DNA of 64,000 bases from Chitinophaga pinensis DSM 2588 (GCF_000024005.1 NC_013132.1:1116001-1180000), one strand, 5' to 3'; numbered from the stretch's first letter, positions 1 to 8,868 are shown. Made by a program: numbers and translations. Notes: generated by a model not told the origin, from the sequence alone.

Positions 1-334
1 ACTTACTTTTTACGATGCTTTTGCAGTTCTTGGCTTCGCAGATAGCGAGTATTTCTTCCAGTACCTGTTGTGTATTCTCTGCCCAGATCACTTTACCACC
101 TCTGCGGGTGAAGTTGCTTTCAAATTCCTCCAGGTGTTTATCCAGGTGTTCCAGTGCTCTCCACTTGATATTCTTGGCTCTTTCGCGTGCGGTGGTCAGA
201 TCGGCAAACTGTTGTTTACCAGCTTTCACGGCAGTATTATACTTACCGATATTGAAGTTGATCGTCTGGCGATGTACAAGGTTTGTCGCTTTCTTCTCAC
301 TGTTTTCAAGAAAAGTGGAGGCGTTCTGATGCAT
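1..334 (-). CDS. lutB: LutB-type lactate utilisation iron-sulfur protein, N-terminal part (gene runs off the window)
   Basis: Reading the minus strand from an ATG at 334 gives an open frame to base 1 with no stop, so about 111 N-terminal residues are visible and the 3' part lies outside the window. The product carries HRQTINFNIGKY, FADLTTARERAKNIKW and RRGGKVIWAENTQQ, which fit the start of the LUD-domain protein LutB/YkgF. LutB is the cytoplasmic Fe-S subunit of the LutABC complex that oxidises L-lactate to pyruvate. The domain carrying the iron-sulfur cysteines is not visible here. An in-frame TAA upstream makes this the only ATG start. The plus-strand open frames over the same bases are shadows of this gene. 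Confidence 0.85.
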   Translation of the reverse strand, partial: MHQNASTFLENSEKKATNLVHRQTINFNIGKYNTAVKAGKQQFADLTTARERAKNIKWRALEHLDKHLEEFESNFTRRGGKVIWAENTQQVLEEILAICEAKNCKSIVKSK

Positions 335-470
335 AAGTTGTCGAGATTGCTGATTTCGGAATTACAAAACCCATACCGGTTTACGGTATGTATGGATTGA
401 ATAAAAAAACAACTGTTAGTTAGTACGGAGTAAAGATAGCGAATGCAGGAATAGCATCAGCAACCGGCTA
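335..470. other. intergenic gap upstream of lutB
   Basis: This 136-bp stretch separates the DUF3109 gene from lutB, both on the minus strand. It should hold the lutB promoter. A short hairpin (ACCGGT/ACGGTA type, near 374-388) is visible, but I cannot assign a regulatory site. Confidence 0.3.
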
Positions 471-1046
471 TTATTCAGCTTTGTATTGTTTTGTTGCGAT
501 TTTGTCCAGCACCTGATAGAATTCTTCTCCGTATTTGCGGATCAGTGCTTCCCGGAGAAAGCGGTATACCGGTACACGGAGGCTTTTGCCGTTTTTGCAG
601 GCTGGTTTACAGATGTCCCATCTGTCGTAGTTAAGAGCTTCGAATGCCTCATATTTTGTGACCCGGATAGGGTAGAGGTGGCAGGAGATCGGCTTTTTGT
701 AGTCTACAACGCCTTCGTTATAAGCTTTTTCTATGCCGCAGCCGACAACGCCATGGTCATCGATTACTGCGTAAGCGCAGATGCCTTTATTTACGATTGG
801 CGTCACATAGCCGTATTCATCATCGGTGGTATGTGTACCTGTTTTTTCTATTTCGGCGATGCCGTCGGGCCGAAGGTAGGATTTGATCTTCGGATAGATC
901 TTCTTGAGTTTCTTCACTTCCTCCTTATCCAGCGGCGCTCCGCAATCACCTGCAACGCAGCAGGCGCCTTTACAGGCTCCCAGGTTGCAGACGAACTGTT
1001 CCTCAATAACTTCGTCGCTGATATACTTATCGTCAATAATGATCAT
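471..1046 (-). CDS. DUF3109 family cysteine-rich protein
   Basis: 191-residue cytoplasmic protein of the DUF3109 family, a full-length match in size and motif order. The N-terminus has the cysteine cluster CNLGACKGACC followed by GDCGAPL. Further cysteines lie in GICAYAV, VGCGIEKA, ISCHLYPIR and WDICKPACK. The family resembles YkgJ-type CxxxCxxxCC proteins thought to bind a metal or Fe-S cluster; its biochemical role is unknown. No signal peptide is present. It is the minus-strand gene just upstream of lutB and follows gldD with an 88-bp gap. The family call is firm, the function is not. Confidence 0.85.
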   Translation of the reverse strand: MIIIDDKYISDEVIEEQFVCNLGACKGACCVAGDCGAPLDKEEVKKLKKIYPKIKSYLRPDGIAEIEKTGTHTTDDEYGYVTPIVNKGICAYAVIDDHGVVGCGIEKAYNEGVVDYKKPISCHLYPIRVTKYEAFEALNYDRWDICKPACKNGKSLRVPVYRFLREALIRKYGEEFYQVLDKIATKQYKAE

Positions 1047-1134
1047 AAATAAATTGATGGTCGATAGTCCGATGGCGTTGGCATGACAGCGGACCGGATT
1101 CCTTAAAAACGCAAAGTTACAAAATAGTCGAAGA

Positions 1135-1737
1135 CTATCGCCACTTCAGCGTTTCAACAAGGTGCCACATATCTTCCTGGAGGAATTGTTGTACTGGTGC
1201 GAGGGAGTCTGCGTTGGGGGCCGCATCGAAATACAGCGCTCCGCGCAGGAAGTGCACGGTGGAGTCTGTTGCGTAGAATTGTTTGGCGGAGGCGGCATTA
1301 CCACCTACGTCATAGAATTCACCGGAGACGTTAAAGGGCGTTTGTATTGTTTTTTCCTCAATATATTCTGCCTTATAAGTGTGTTTATAAGTCATCTTAA
1401 AGGCGTCATTGACGAGTTGCTGGAAATTATTTTTATCGTTTTTACCGATTTCCTTGTAGCTCATGTAGATTTTACCGTTCAGGGAAGGGAATTCGACATT
1501 GATCCAGTAGGGATTTTCGGTTTTCTGCCCGAAGAAGAGGCTGTCTTTGACGATATTGGCATAGACAGGGTACTCGAAGGTGTATGGATAACCGGGTACG
1601 TCAAATATGCGATATTCCCTTTTGGGGAAGTTAATCTGAAAATAGCCGCGTGGTTTGGGCGTATAAGATTGTTCGCAGGCTGCAAAGGTAGATGCAAGCA
1701 ACAGCAAAAGCCAGATGGTATTCCCGGTTAATTTCAT
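1135..1737 (-). CDS. gldD: gliding motility lipoprotein GldD
   Basis: 200-residue lipoprotein with an N-terminal hydrophobic signal ending in LASTFAAC (lipobox Cys about residue 21), then YTPKPRGYFQINFPKREY, which is characteristic of GldD. GldD is needed for gliding and for the type IX secretion machinery in Bacteroidota and is anchored in the envelope. It lies directly downstream of gldE (30-bp gap) in the conserved order mutY-ssb-gldE-gldD. Its presence suggests a gliding or T9SS-proficient organism, although the other gld genes are not in the window. Confidence 0.93.
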   Translation of the reverse strand: MKLTGNTIWLLLLLASTFAACEQSYTPKPRGYFQINFPKREYRIFDVPGYPYTFEYPVYANIVKDSLFFGQKTENPYWINVEFPSLNGKIYMSYKEIGKNDKNNFQQLVNDAFKMTYKHTYKAEYIEEKTIQTPFNVSGEFYDVGGNAASAKQFYATDSTVHFLRGALYFDAAPNADSLAPVQQFLQEDMWHLVETLKWR

Positions 1738-1767
1738 AGTAAGCTTCTTGTAGTTAGGTGTACTGCA

Positions 1768-3162
1768 CTATTTCTCGTCTTCCACATTTTGCCTGATGGT
1801 GACCTGTACTTTCTGGATGCGCATTTTGCTTACTTCCAGTACGGTAAAGTCGTATTCTTCGTGGGATATCACGCTGTTTTCTTCCGGGAATTTACCTGCC
1901 AGTTCGAGGATCAGTCCACCGATAGAGTCACTTTCTCCTTTCACGACTTCAAATGTATCGGGAGGGACGTTCATGATCCGGCAAACGTCATTGAGCATGG
2001 TTTTGCCTTCAAAAACGTATGTATTATTATCTACTTTGCTGTAGTTGAATTCTTCTTCATCGAATTCGTCTTTGATATCACCGATTACTTCTTCCACGAT
2101 GTCTTCCAGGGTAACGATACCGGAAGTACCACCAAATTCGTCTACGACTACGGCAAAATGCATACGTCTGTTCTGGAATTCTGCGAGGAGGTCTTCGATC
2201 AGTTTATGGCCGTGTACGAAGAAGGGTTGGCGCATAACGGTGTGCCAGTCAAAGCTTTTGCCTTTATCGAGGTGGGGCAGGAGGTCTTTGGTATGGATTA
2301 CGCCGACGATATTATCGAGGTTGCCTTTGTATACGGGGAGGCGGGAGTAGTGCAGGTCAGCCACGCGTTTTACGACGATATCGAAGTTATCGTCATATTC
2401 GATACCGGATACGTCGAGACGTGTGTGCATGATCTGTTTAACGGTGATATTGCCGAATTTCAGGATACCTTTCAGGATATTTTTTTCTTCCTGGGAGGCG
2501 GTTGGATCGACGCTCATTTCGATGGCTTCGTCGATCTCCTGGTAATTGACAGCGCCGCTGCCTCTGTGGAAGAAGCGGGCTTCAATGCTTTCGCTGAGAC
2601 TAACGTAAAAGTCGCTGACAGGTTCGAGGGTCGCGTGTACGAGACTGACGAACCAGGCGAAGTAGGTGGCGAACCGGATATTGTTTTGTGCTGCCCATAC
2701 TCTTGGCAGTACCTGCCCACAGAAGAGGAGTACGAAGATGATAATGGCTATACGTACTACAAAAGACACAACCGGAACGGTCTGGAGGTCTTCCATCTGG
2801 GTGATGAGGTAGCTGGTGACCATGATAAAGGCGAGGGAGAGCAGAATACCGGCTATCTGGAGAGAGGCCAGCAGGGAGCGGGGCTTTTCCAATAGTTTGG
2901 TAATCAGCTTTCCGCTGGTGTTCTGCCTTGTTTTCAGGGCGTTCAGGTCTTTATAGTTCAGGGAGAAGAATGCCACTTCTGCGCCGGAGACGATAAAAGC
3001 CATGAGGAGTAGTATGAATATCACAAGCAGATAGATAACCACGTTGGGAGTGGCGATGGGCGCCGCTGCTTGTAACAGGGTAAGCTTACCAGGTAAAATG
3101 CTTGCCGGATAGGTGTACAAAATGTTCAACTTTGACGTGATAAATATTAGAACCCCGAGCAT
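1768..3162 (-). CDS. gldE: gliding motility-associated membrane protein GldE (CNNM/CBS/CorC_HlyC)
   Basis: 464-residue inner-membrane protein with four predicted helices in the first 185 residues (a CNNM/DUF21 domain beginning about residue 40, with SGAEVAFFSL), a CBS pair (IMHTRLDVSGIEYDD to GIVTLEDIVEEVIGDI, about 240-365) and a CorC_HlyC domain at the C-terminus. The family contains magnesium or cobalt efflux and hemolysin-like proteins. The position immediately before gldD identifies this member as GldE, which partly overlaps GldD in function in Flavobacterium. It is probably cotranscribed with ssb and mutY upstream and gldD downstream. Confidence 0.92.
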   Translation of the reverse strand: MLGVLIFITSKLNILYTYPASILPGKLTLLQAAAPIATPNVVIYLLVIFILLLMAFIVSGAEVAFFSLNYKDLNALKTRQNTSGKLITKLLEKPRSLLASLQIAGILLSLAFIMVTSYLITQMEDLQTVPVVSFVVRIAIIIFVLLFCGQVLPRVWAAQNNIRFATYFAWFVSLVHATLEPVSDFYVSLSESIEARFFHRGSGAVNYQEIDEAIEMSVDPTASQEEKNILKGILKFGNITVKQIMHTRLDVSGIEYDDNFDIVVKRVADLHYSRLPVYKGNLDNIVGVIHTKDLLPHLDKGKSFDWHTVMRQPFFVHGHKLIEDLLAEFQNRRMHFAVVVDEFGGTSGIVTLEDIVEEVIGDIKDEFDEEEFNYSKVDNNTYVFEGKTMLNDVCRIMNVPPDTFEVVKGESDSIGGLILELAGKFPEENSVISHEEYDFTVLEVSKMRIQKVQVTIRQNVEDEK

Positions 3163-3297
3163 ATAGCAAAGTAAGTTCCAAAAAAATGGGAAAGTAATTC
3201 AGGTCTTAAATTGAATCGCTTTCCCTATATGCAAATATAAGTAATGTCCCATAAAGGGATTATCAATCAAAAAGAATTAATATTTTTTATTGGATAG

Positions 3298-3753
3298 TTA
3301 AAAAGGAAGATCGTCCGCTGTGTCGTTCAGTTGGGGGGGTATTTCCATATTGGGGAAATTATCACCGGTATTGCTGCCTGTGTTGCTATGATGTATGGCA
3401 TGTTCAGTGTTGTTCAGGTCCATACGTTTATCCAGCATAACAAGGTTATCACCTACTACTTCAGTGGCAAACTTCTTATTACCCTCCTTGTCTTCCCAGC
3501 TGCGGGTACGGAGGCGTCCTTCAATATATACAAGACTTCCCTTGTGCAGGTACTTTTGGGCTAATTCCGCCAGTCCGCGCCATAATACAACCGTATGCCA
3601 TTCTGTTTGGGAAATCAGTTTACCAGCTCTGTCTTTGAATGTTTCTGTAGTCGCCAGGGAAAACTTGGCTACTGCGATATTACCTTCTAAAAACTGTACG
3701 TCTGGATCTCTACCCAAGTTGCCAATCAGGATTACTTTATTAACACCTCTCAT
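3298..3753 (-). CDS. ssb: single-stranded DNA-binding protein
   Basis: 151-residue SSB. The OB fold occupies residues 1-110 (MRGVNKVILIGNLGRDPDV, WHTVVLWRGLAE, GSLVYIEGRLRTRSW). A flexible linker follows, and the acidic tip DDLPF at the C-terminus is the peptide that docks partner proteins in replication and repair. The length fits bacterial SSB. It lies between mutY and gldE on the same strand, as in other Bacteroidota. Confidence 0.96.
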   Translation of the reverse strand: MRGVNKVILIGNLGRDPDVQFLEGNIAVAKFSLATTETFKDRAGKLISQTEWHTVVLWRGLAELAQKYLHKGSLVYIEGRLRTRSWEDKEGNKKFATEVVGDNLVMLDKRMDLNNTEHAIHHSNTGSNTGDNFPNMEIPPQLNDTADDLPF

Positions 3754-3935
3754 TGTTGCAGGTTTTAATCTATTGATTTTAAACTATTGAAAATATACGC
3801 TTCTTTTAAAATGAACAACCTTTCTAAAGTTAATGTTTTTTTCAAATCGACAGTGAAAATTTTACCGTATAGTTTTTAGCTCAAATACCTTGCCGTAGCA
3901 AGTTGAGCGCTGTTCACAGGCAGTAAGTTTTCGTA

Positions 3936-5000
3936 TCAAAAGAGGGTAAGTTCCCTGTTTCTGAGAAAGTCGGTGATGGTTTTAGGAAAGGCGTAAAGAT
4001 CCAGTTGATCCCTTGGGACGGCGGTGTAGCCGGGGATTTCGGGCTTTTTGCTGACTGAAAGCAGGAGAAACTGGCTATGGATTGTCTGGTGTGTAAGCTG
4101 TTGTTTAAAGGTAGCGGAAGCCCCATCCATGTTGTAACGTATATCTTTCATGACTGCTTTGAAGGCTGCAGAGGATAGTAAGGAGCCTGGATCTTCGGGA
4201 CCAGGAGTTTCTATAAGAATGAACTCATGGAGGTTCTGCCAGATATCATTTTCCGTACGTTTCCGGATATAGACATTCTCTTTATGCTGTAGTACCAGGT
4301 AGTAGAAGTAACGCTTTTTAATGACCAGCTTTTTGGATTTTACGGGTAACAGCGCGGTGAGTCCCTGCTGGTAGCCTTTGCATTTTGCGGCAAGCGGACA
4401 GCTTTTACAGGCGGGTTGCTGTGGTTTGCATACAACGGCGCCAAAGTCCATAATGGACTGGTTATACGAAGCTGATTTTCCGTGCGGAAGCAGTTCCTGT
4501 GCCAGATCGGTAAATTGCTTTTTACCAGCTGTGGTATCGATGGGTGTATCTATATCAAAGAACCGGGACAGCACGCGGAATACGTTGCCATCCAGTACGG
4601 CGTGTGGCAGGTTGAATGCAAAGGAGGCGATAGCCGCGGATGTATAGGGGCCTACACCTTTGAGCGATTGTATGGTTTCGTATGTATTCGGGAAATGACC
4701 GTGATACTGAGATGCGATCTGTTTGGCGGCTGCCAGCATATTTTTACAGCGGGCATAATAACCCAGTCCCTGCCAGAGGCGGAACACTGCTTCTTCCGGC
4801 GCAGCGGCCAGTTCCTGAACGGTCGGATAGTTTAAGATAAACTTCTCGTAGTAGGCCCATCCCTGTTCCACACGTGTTTGCTGGAGTATAATTTCAGACA
4901 GCCATATCCGGTAGGGATCTTTCTCACCTTTCCATGGCATAGAACGCGTATTCTCGTTATCGTTCCATTCCAGGAGTGCATTCGTAAAAAACTGCTTCAT
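3936..5000 (-). CDS. mutY: A/G-specific adenine glycosylase
   Basis: 354-residue MutY, which removes adenine mispaired with 8-oxoguanine in base-excision repair. Visible features are catalytic Glu36 in SEIILQQTR, the helix-hairpin-helix LKGVGPYTSAAIASFAF, Asp137 in VLDGNVFR, and the [4Fe-4S] cysteines Cys191, Cys198, Cys201 and Cys207 with the expected 6-2-5 spacing. The C-terminal 130 residues form the Nudix-like domain that reads 8-oxoG. It is the first gene of the mutY-ssb-gldE-gldD group, with a 182-bp gap before ssb. Confidence 0.96.
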   Translation of the reverse strand: MKQFFTNALLEWNDNENTRSMPWKGEKDPYRIWLSEIILQQTRVEQGWAYYEKFILNYPTVQELAAAPEEAVFRLWQGLGYYARCKNMLAAAKQIASQYHGHFPNTYETIQSLKGVGPYTSAAIASFAFNLPHAVLDGNVFRVLSRFFDIDTPIDTTAGKKQFTDLAQELLPHGKSASYNQSIMDFGAVVCKPQQPACKSCPLAAKCKGYQQGLTALLPVKSKKLVIKKRYFYYLVLQHKENVYIRKRTENDIWQNLHEFILIETPGPEDPGSLLSSAAFKAVMKDIRYNMDGASATFKQQLTHQTIHSQFLLLSVSKKPEIPGYTAVPRDQLDLYAFPKTITDFLRNRELTLF

Positions 5001-5573
5001 TTCTGCAAATATAATGGGATGATCGGGAACGGGAATAATGGTAAAAGGGGAGATGGTTGTATAGAAAATATTTAGTGTATGTACTGTGGCTGGTCGCCCC
5101 TAAAAAATCCATCGGTTGCAAATGGATATATTTAAGATAATATTCAACTGTTAGGGCGGCGCAGTAAAATGGAACAGAAGTTGTTGAGATATAGACGAAT
5201 ATGGTAAAAAATGCGTTATAATAAAGAAAGAGTGGTTATCTGTTAATGGCTGAACAGGAGAGTTTTTTTTTCATTAAGTGAAGAAAAAAAAGACGAAATG
5301 AATATTATTTTTTGTATATTCGTTAATGAGTGGTTTAGTGAATTATTGTGATTTACCCTAATGAATATGTACTTGTACTGGCCTCGCATATGGAATCATT
5401 CACTTTCCAGGTAGCTCATTACTCGTATTTTTCTGACTACTAATAAGCTGATTAGCAAATAAATATATTATATAAAACTCTGGTATAAGAAAAAAGTATA
5501 AAATTTATTTGCTTAAAATTCAGCAATTAAAAAAAATAAATAATTTTGGGACAAGTAATCCTTCGCTTCAATT
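5001..5573. other. AT-rich divergent intergenic region between mutY and the HU gene
   Basis: 573 bp with no credible gene. It must hold the promoters for mutY (leftward) and the HU gene (rightward). Near 5094-5157 there are nested inverted repeats: CCCTAA paired with TTAGGG, with ATCCAT/ATGGAT inside. The rest is long A and T runs. Confidence 0.5.
5541..5548 (+). promoter_or_regulatory. candidate -7 box for the HU gene
   Basis: TAATTTTG fits the Bacteroidota -7 consensus TAnnTTTG and lies 25 bp before the HU start codon. I could not place a convincing TTG -33 element at normal spacing, so this is a moderate call. Confidence 0.4.
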
Positions 5574-5861
5574 ATGAGAAAAGCTGACTTAATTAACAAT
5601 ATTGCTGAAAAAACCGGCATACCTAAAGTAGATGTGTTAGTAACACTAGAAGCCATGTTTAAGGAGGTCAAGGAAGCGTTGGCTAATGGCGAGCATATCT
5701 ATATCAGGGGCTTTGGTAGCTTCATTACGAAAAAGAGAGCTGCTAAAATTGGCCGTAACATCAAGAAGAACGTTGCCGTAGAGATTCCGGAACATTTTAT
5801 TCCGGCGTTTAAGCCTTCTAAAGAATTCGTTGCAGAAGTAAAGAAGCTTAAAAGTTTGTAG
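5574..5861 (+). CDS. HU/IHF family DNA-binding protein
   Basis: 95-residue histone-like protein that bends DNA and shapes the nucleoid. Family hallmarks are MRKADLINNIAEKTG at the start, the arm region GFGSFITKKRAAKIGRN, and IPEHFIPAFKPSKEF at the end. The length is normal. The next gene begins two bases after the stop, so the two are probably cotranscribed. Whether it acts as HU or as an IHF-like subunit cannot be decided from the sequence. Confidence 0.94.
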   Translation: MRKADLINNIAEKTGIPKVDVLVTLEAMFKEVKEALANGEHIYIRGFGSFITKKRAAKIGRNIKKNVAVEIPEHFIPAFKPSKEFVAEVKKLKSL

Positions 5862-5863
5862 TT

Positions 5864-6727
5864 TTGCAGCCTAATATTTTAGGCGTGCAAAAATCACAGA
5901 TTCTCTTGGTCGGTGCCGCAGCGACATTACTCGTAGTATTAGTCGCCTTCGGCCGCACCGTGCCTCATTCGGATAAAAAAGCGATGCCAACTGCCGCTCA
6001 TATGCATGACGGACAGGAGGGAAAACCTATTGCCTTTGATGAATTGCTGGCGTCTGCCAAGCAAAAAATCCCTGCAGATAAACTCGTGGCCATCACCGCT
6101 CTTGAAAACAAGACGGTGCGGGGTGACGTGAAGACTCAGCAAATAGACGCTTACAAACAGTTATATGCCTCCTGGGACAGTCTTAACCAACTGCCCATAG
6201 CTGCGTATTATCTTGGCGAATCAGCCAAGTTGGAAAATTCCGAAAAAAGCCTCACCTTTGCAGCCAATTTATTTTTAGAACATCTGGAGCACGCAGAGGA
6301 CCCTGCTATTGCCAAATGGGAAAGTTCACAGGCTATCAGCCTGTTGGGTCAGGCTATTGAGCTGAATCCTAAGAACGACTCCCTGAAGATTAAACAGGCA
6401 CTGCTGTATATGAATACAGGAGAACCTATGGTAGGCGTCCAAAAATTGCGGGATGTGGTAGCGGCCAATCCTGATAATGCAGAAGCTCAGATAACATTGG
6501 CAAATCTAGCTATACAGTCTAATCAGTTTGATAAAGCCATAGAAAGGATGGAGTCGTTCACTCAGAAACATCCTGACGAGGCTAAAGCTGTATTTGTATT
6601 AGCAGAAGCGTATCGCGGCAAAGGTGATATCAAAAAGGCGGTCGAATTACTGGAACACTGTAAGACACTGTTAAATGATCCCTCACTGAAGGCTGAAATA
6701 GATAATTATATTAAGAGTATTAAATAA
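5864..6727 (+). CDS. membrane-anchored tetratricopeptide repeat protein
   Basis: 287 residues from a TTG start two bases after the HU stop. A GTG at 5885 is an equally plausible start because it directly precedes the membrane helix (ILLVGAAATLLVVLVAFG). The rest faces the periplasm and ends in TPR-like helices from about residue 150, for example LGQAIELNPKNDSLKIKQAL, AQITLANLAIQSNQFDKAIE and VFVLAEAYRGKGDIKKAVE. TPRs mediate protein contacts; the partner is not known. The order HU, TPR protein, tiny basic protein, ribonuclease G recurs in Bacteroidota as I recall it. The product call is firm, the role open. Confidence 0.8.
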   Translation: MQPNILGVQKSQILLVGAAATLLVVLVAFGRTVPHSDKKAMPTAAHMHDGQEGKPIAFDELLASAKQKIPADKLVAITALENKTVRGDVKTQQIDAYKQLYASWDSLNQLPIAAYYLGESAKLENSEKSLTFAANLFLEHLEHAEDPAIAKWESSQAISLLGQAIELNPKNDSLKIKQALLYMNTGEPMVGVQKLRDVVAANPDNAEAQITLANLAIQSNQFDKAIERMESFTQKHPDEAKAVFVLAEAYRGKGDIKKAVELLEHCKTLLNDPSLKAEIDNYIKSIK

Positions 6728-6764
6728 TATTCATTTTTCTAAACATTTAAAAACTTATTAGCGT

Positions 6765-6860
6765 ATGCCTTGCGGTAAGAAAAGAAAAAGACATAAGATA
6801 GCCACTCACAAACGTAAAAAAAGACTGAGAAAGAACCGGCATAAGAAGAATAAGAAATAA
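6765..6860 (+). CDS. 31-residue basic protein, AURKAIP1/COX24 (bS22/mS38-like) type
   Basis: ATG at 6765 opens a 31-codon frame ending in TAA at 6860. The product starts MPCGKKRKRHKIATHKRK, and about two thirds of its residues are Lys, Arg or His, with only one acidic-free stretch after another. Tiny proteins of this pattern (GKKRKRHK, THKRKKRLRKNRHKK) are conserved in Bacteroidota and are usually labelled AURKAIP1/COX24 domain proteins, related to mitochondrial mS38 and the small ribosomal subunit protein bS22. A ribosomal role is therefore likely but inferred. A terminator-like hairpin follows at 6938-6990. Confidence 0.8.
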   Translation: MPCGKKRKRHKIATHKRKKRLRKNRHKKNKK

Positions 6861-7163
6861 TTTTCTCCTGTTTCCCGCCATTTATACTAACCAGGTTTTA
6901 TTTGCGGCGCGGTGATCGGATAAAAATTTTTATATATCCTGCATGATTTTAGCGATTATGATTAAATTGCTGGAGTCATGCAGGTTTTTTCCACAAATCC
7001 CGCTTAGAATTCCGGATATTACCTGCTGATCGCTGAACCCTTAAGCAATCCATCATCACGTATGCTGGCCTTTCGCCAGCAGTAATCTGGTATGCAGTAC
7101 GCTGTTGTTAAATAGCCGTGCATAACTCAAAGGTGAAGTTATAATGGTTAAAATTTTGGACGC
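6861..7163 (+). other. intergenic region before ribonuclease G, with a terminator and a leader hairpin
   Basis: 303 bp holding the terminator-like structure at 6938-6990 and a smaller perfect hairpin at 7063-7081 (TGCTGGC, loop ctttc, GCCAGCA) in what is probably the rng leader. I see no further gene. Confidence 0.5.
6938..6990 (+). terminator. rho-independent terminator after the bS22-like gene
   Basis: CCTGCATGA (6938-6946) pairs perfectly with TCATGCAGG (6976-6984), an inner AGCGATT/AATTGCT pairing extends the hairpin, and six T residues follow at 6985-6990. Confidence 0.7.
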
Positions 7164-8714
7164 TTGAACAAGGAACTTATTATAAATGCGGCACCTACTG
7201 GTGTGGAAATAGCGTTGCTGGAAGATAAGAAACTGGTGGAATTGCATCACGAAAGCGGCAATCCCAACTTTTCTGTAGGGGATTTATACCTCGGGCGGGT
7301 GAAAAAATTGATCCCGGGCCTTAATGCGGCTTTTGTTGATGTGGGTTTCGAGAAAGATGCTTTCTTACATTACACAGACCTTAGCCCATATATACGTTCT
7401 ATACTCAAATTTACCCAGCAGGCTATTTCAGATAAAACCCCAGAGGGGTTTGACTTTACAAAGTTTAAGAATGAGCCGGAGATTGTAAAAACCGGCAAAA
7501 TCACAGATGTGCTGGGCGGTAAGCCTAACATCCTGGTGCAGATCTTAAAAGAACCGATTTCCTCCAAAGGTCCTCGTCTTAGTTGCGAAATTTCTCTTCC
7601 CGGAAGATTCATCGTGTTAACACCCTTTAATGACATTGTCGCAGTATCTAAAAAGATACACTCTTCCGAAGAAAGAAAAAGACTACAAAAAATAGTCGAA
7701 GCGATCAAAACACCCAATTTTGGTGTGATCGTACGTACCGCGGCAGAAGGAAAGAAAACGGCTGAACTGCATGAGGACCTGACAACACTTGTGGAAACCT
7801 GGAAAAATATTCAGGCTAACCTGCGCGGTGCACAACCTCCGCAGAAAATCCTGAGTGAACAGGCCAAGACTACCAGCATCTTACGTGATCTTCTTAACGA
7901 GAGCTTTAACCGAATTGTGATCAATGATCGCAACATGTATTCTGATACCAGGGCCTATATCCAAAAGATTGCCCCTGAAAAACAGGATATTGTACAGCAT
8001 TATCACAACGGCGCTCCTATCTTCGATCATTATGGCGTTACCCGCCAGGTGAAAGCTTCCTTCGGGAAAACAGTCAACCTGGACAGTGGCGTATACCTGA
8101 TCATAGAAGCGACAGAAGCTTTACATGTCATCGACGTTAACAGCGGATACAAAAGCTCCAGCAATAACCAGGAACAGAATGCCCTCGCATCCAACCTGGA
8201 AGCTGCTGCAGAAATAGCCCGTCAGTTACGACTCCGTGACCTGGGTGGTATCATCATCATCGACTTCATTGATATGAAGTTGCCGGAGAATAAGAAAGTA
8301 GTATACGAAGCCATGGAGAAATTCATGGCGCAGGACAGAGCAAAACACACCATCCTGCCTATTTCGAAATTCGGTCTGATGCAGATCACCCGCCAACGCG
8401 TGAAACCCGAAGTCACTATTTCAGTCGCAGAAGATTGCCCTACCTGTCACGGTACCGGTAAAATCGGCGCTTCCGTTCTGATCATTGACGAAGTCGAAAA
8501 GAACCTGCAATACCTGATCAACCATCAGCATAAAGGTCTTACTCTCAGGGTACACCCTATATTTTACTCCTACCTGGCCAAAGGATTCCTTACCTCCCGC
8601 CAGTGGAAATGGTACTTCCAGTACAAGAAATGGGTCAAGGTTAAAGCTGACTCCAACTACCATCTGACAGAATATCGCTTCTTTGATGCCAACGAGGAAG
8701 AGATCAAATTATAA
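7164..8714 (+). CDS. rng: Rne/Rng family endoribonuclease (ribonuclease G)
   Basis: 516-residue RNase E/G family nuclease that cuts single-stranded RNA in rRNA maturation and mRNA decay. It has an N-terminal S1 domain (YLGRVKKLIPGLNAAFVDVG), the catalytic DNase I-like core with Asp324 in VIDVNSG and IIIDFIDM further on, and the Zn-link CPTCHGTG (Cys425, Cys428). The long C-terminal scaffold of RNase E is missing, so RNase G is the better name. The start is TTG at 7164; the resulting MNKELIINA matches the usual beginning of this family in Bacteroidota. Confidence 0.93.
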   Translation: MNKELIINAAPTGVEIALLEDKKLVELHHESGNPNFSVGDLYLGRVKKLIPGLNAAFVDVGFEKDAFLHYTDLSPYIRSILKFTQQAISDKTPEGFDFTKFKNEPEIVKTGKITDVLGGKPNILVQILKEPISSKGPRLSCEISLPGRFIVLTPFNDIVAVSKKIHSSEERKRLQKIVEAIKTPNFGVIVRTAAEGKKTAELHEDLTTLVETWKNIQANLRGAQPPQKILSEQAKTTSILRDLLNESFNRIVINDRNMYSDTRAYIQKIAPEKQDIVQHYHNGAPIFDHYGVTRQVKASFGKTVNLDSGVYLIIEATEALHVIDVNSGYKSSSNNQEQNALASNLEAAAEIARQLRLRDLGGIIIIDFIDMKLPENKKVVYEAMEKFMAQDRAKHTILPISKFGLMQITRQRVKPEVTISVAEDCPTCHGTGKIGASVLIIDEVEKNLQYLINHQHKGLTLRVHPIFYSYLAKGFLTSRQWKWYFQYKKWVKVKADSNYHLTEYRFFDANEEEIKL

Positions 8715-8736
8715 TTTCATCCTAACTGCTTTATCT

Positions 8737-8770
8737 AAAACGCTTAACACCATATTGTGTTAAGCGTTTT
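8737..8770 (+). terminator. terminator after rng
   Basis: AAAACGCTTAACAC (8737-8750) and GTGTTAAGCGTTTT (8757-8770) are perfect inverted repeats around a six-base loop, 22 bp after the rng stop. The T tract is short. Confidence 0.75.
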
Positions 8771-8868
8771 ACATTTGTACCATCAAACATTTTATCAGCA
8801 AAGGCTGTTTTTCATTTTAATACTTCAAAGGGGACTTTCTGACTCATTACTAAAACAAGGGTACGTTT

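Noticed and set aside
15..400. Plus-strand open frames at the window start
   Set aside because: They overlap the minus-strand lutB frame, whose product is clearly recognisable; the plus-strand translations are Ser-, Leu- and Phe-rich shadows.
1162..2895. Long plus-strand open frames opposite gldD and gldE (189 and 368 codons)
   Set aside because: They are antisense to well-supported genes, and their products have no recognisable domain.
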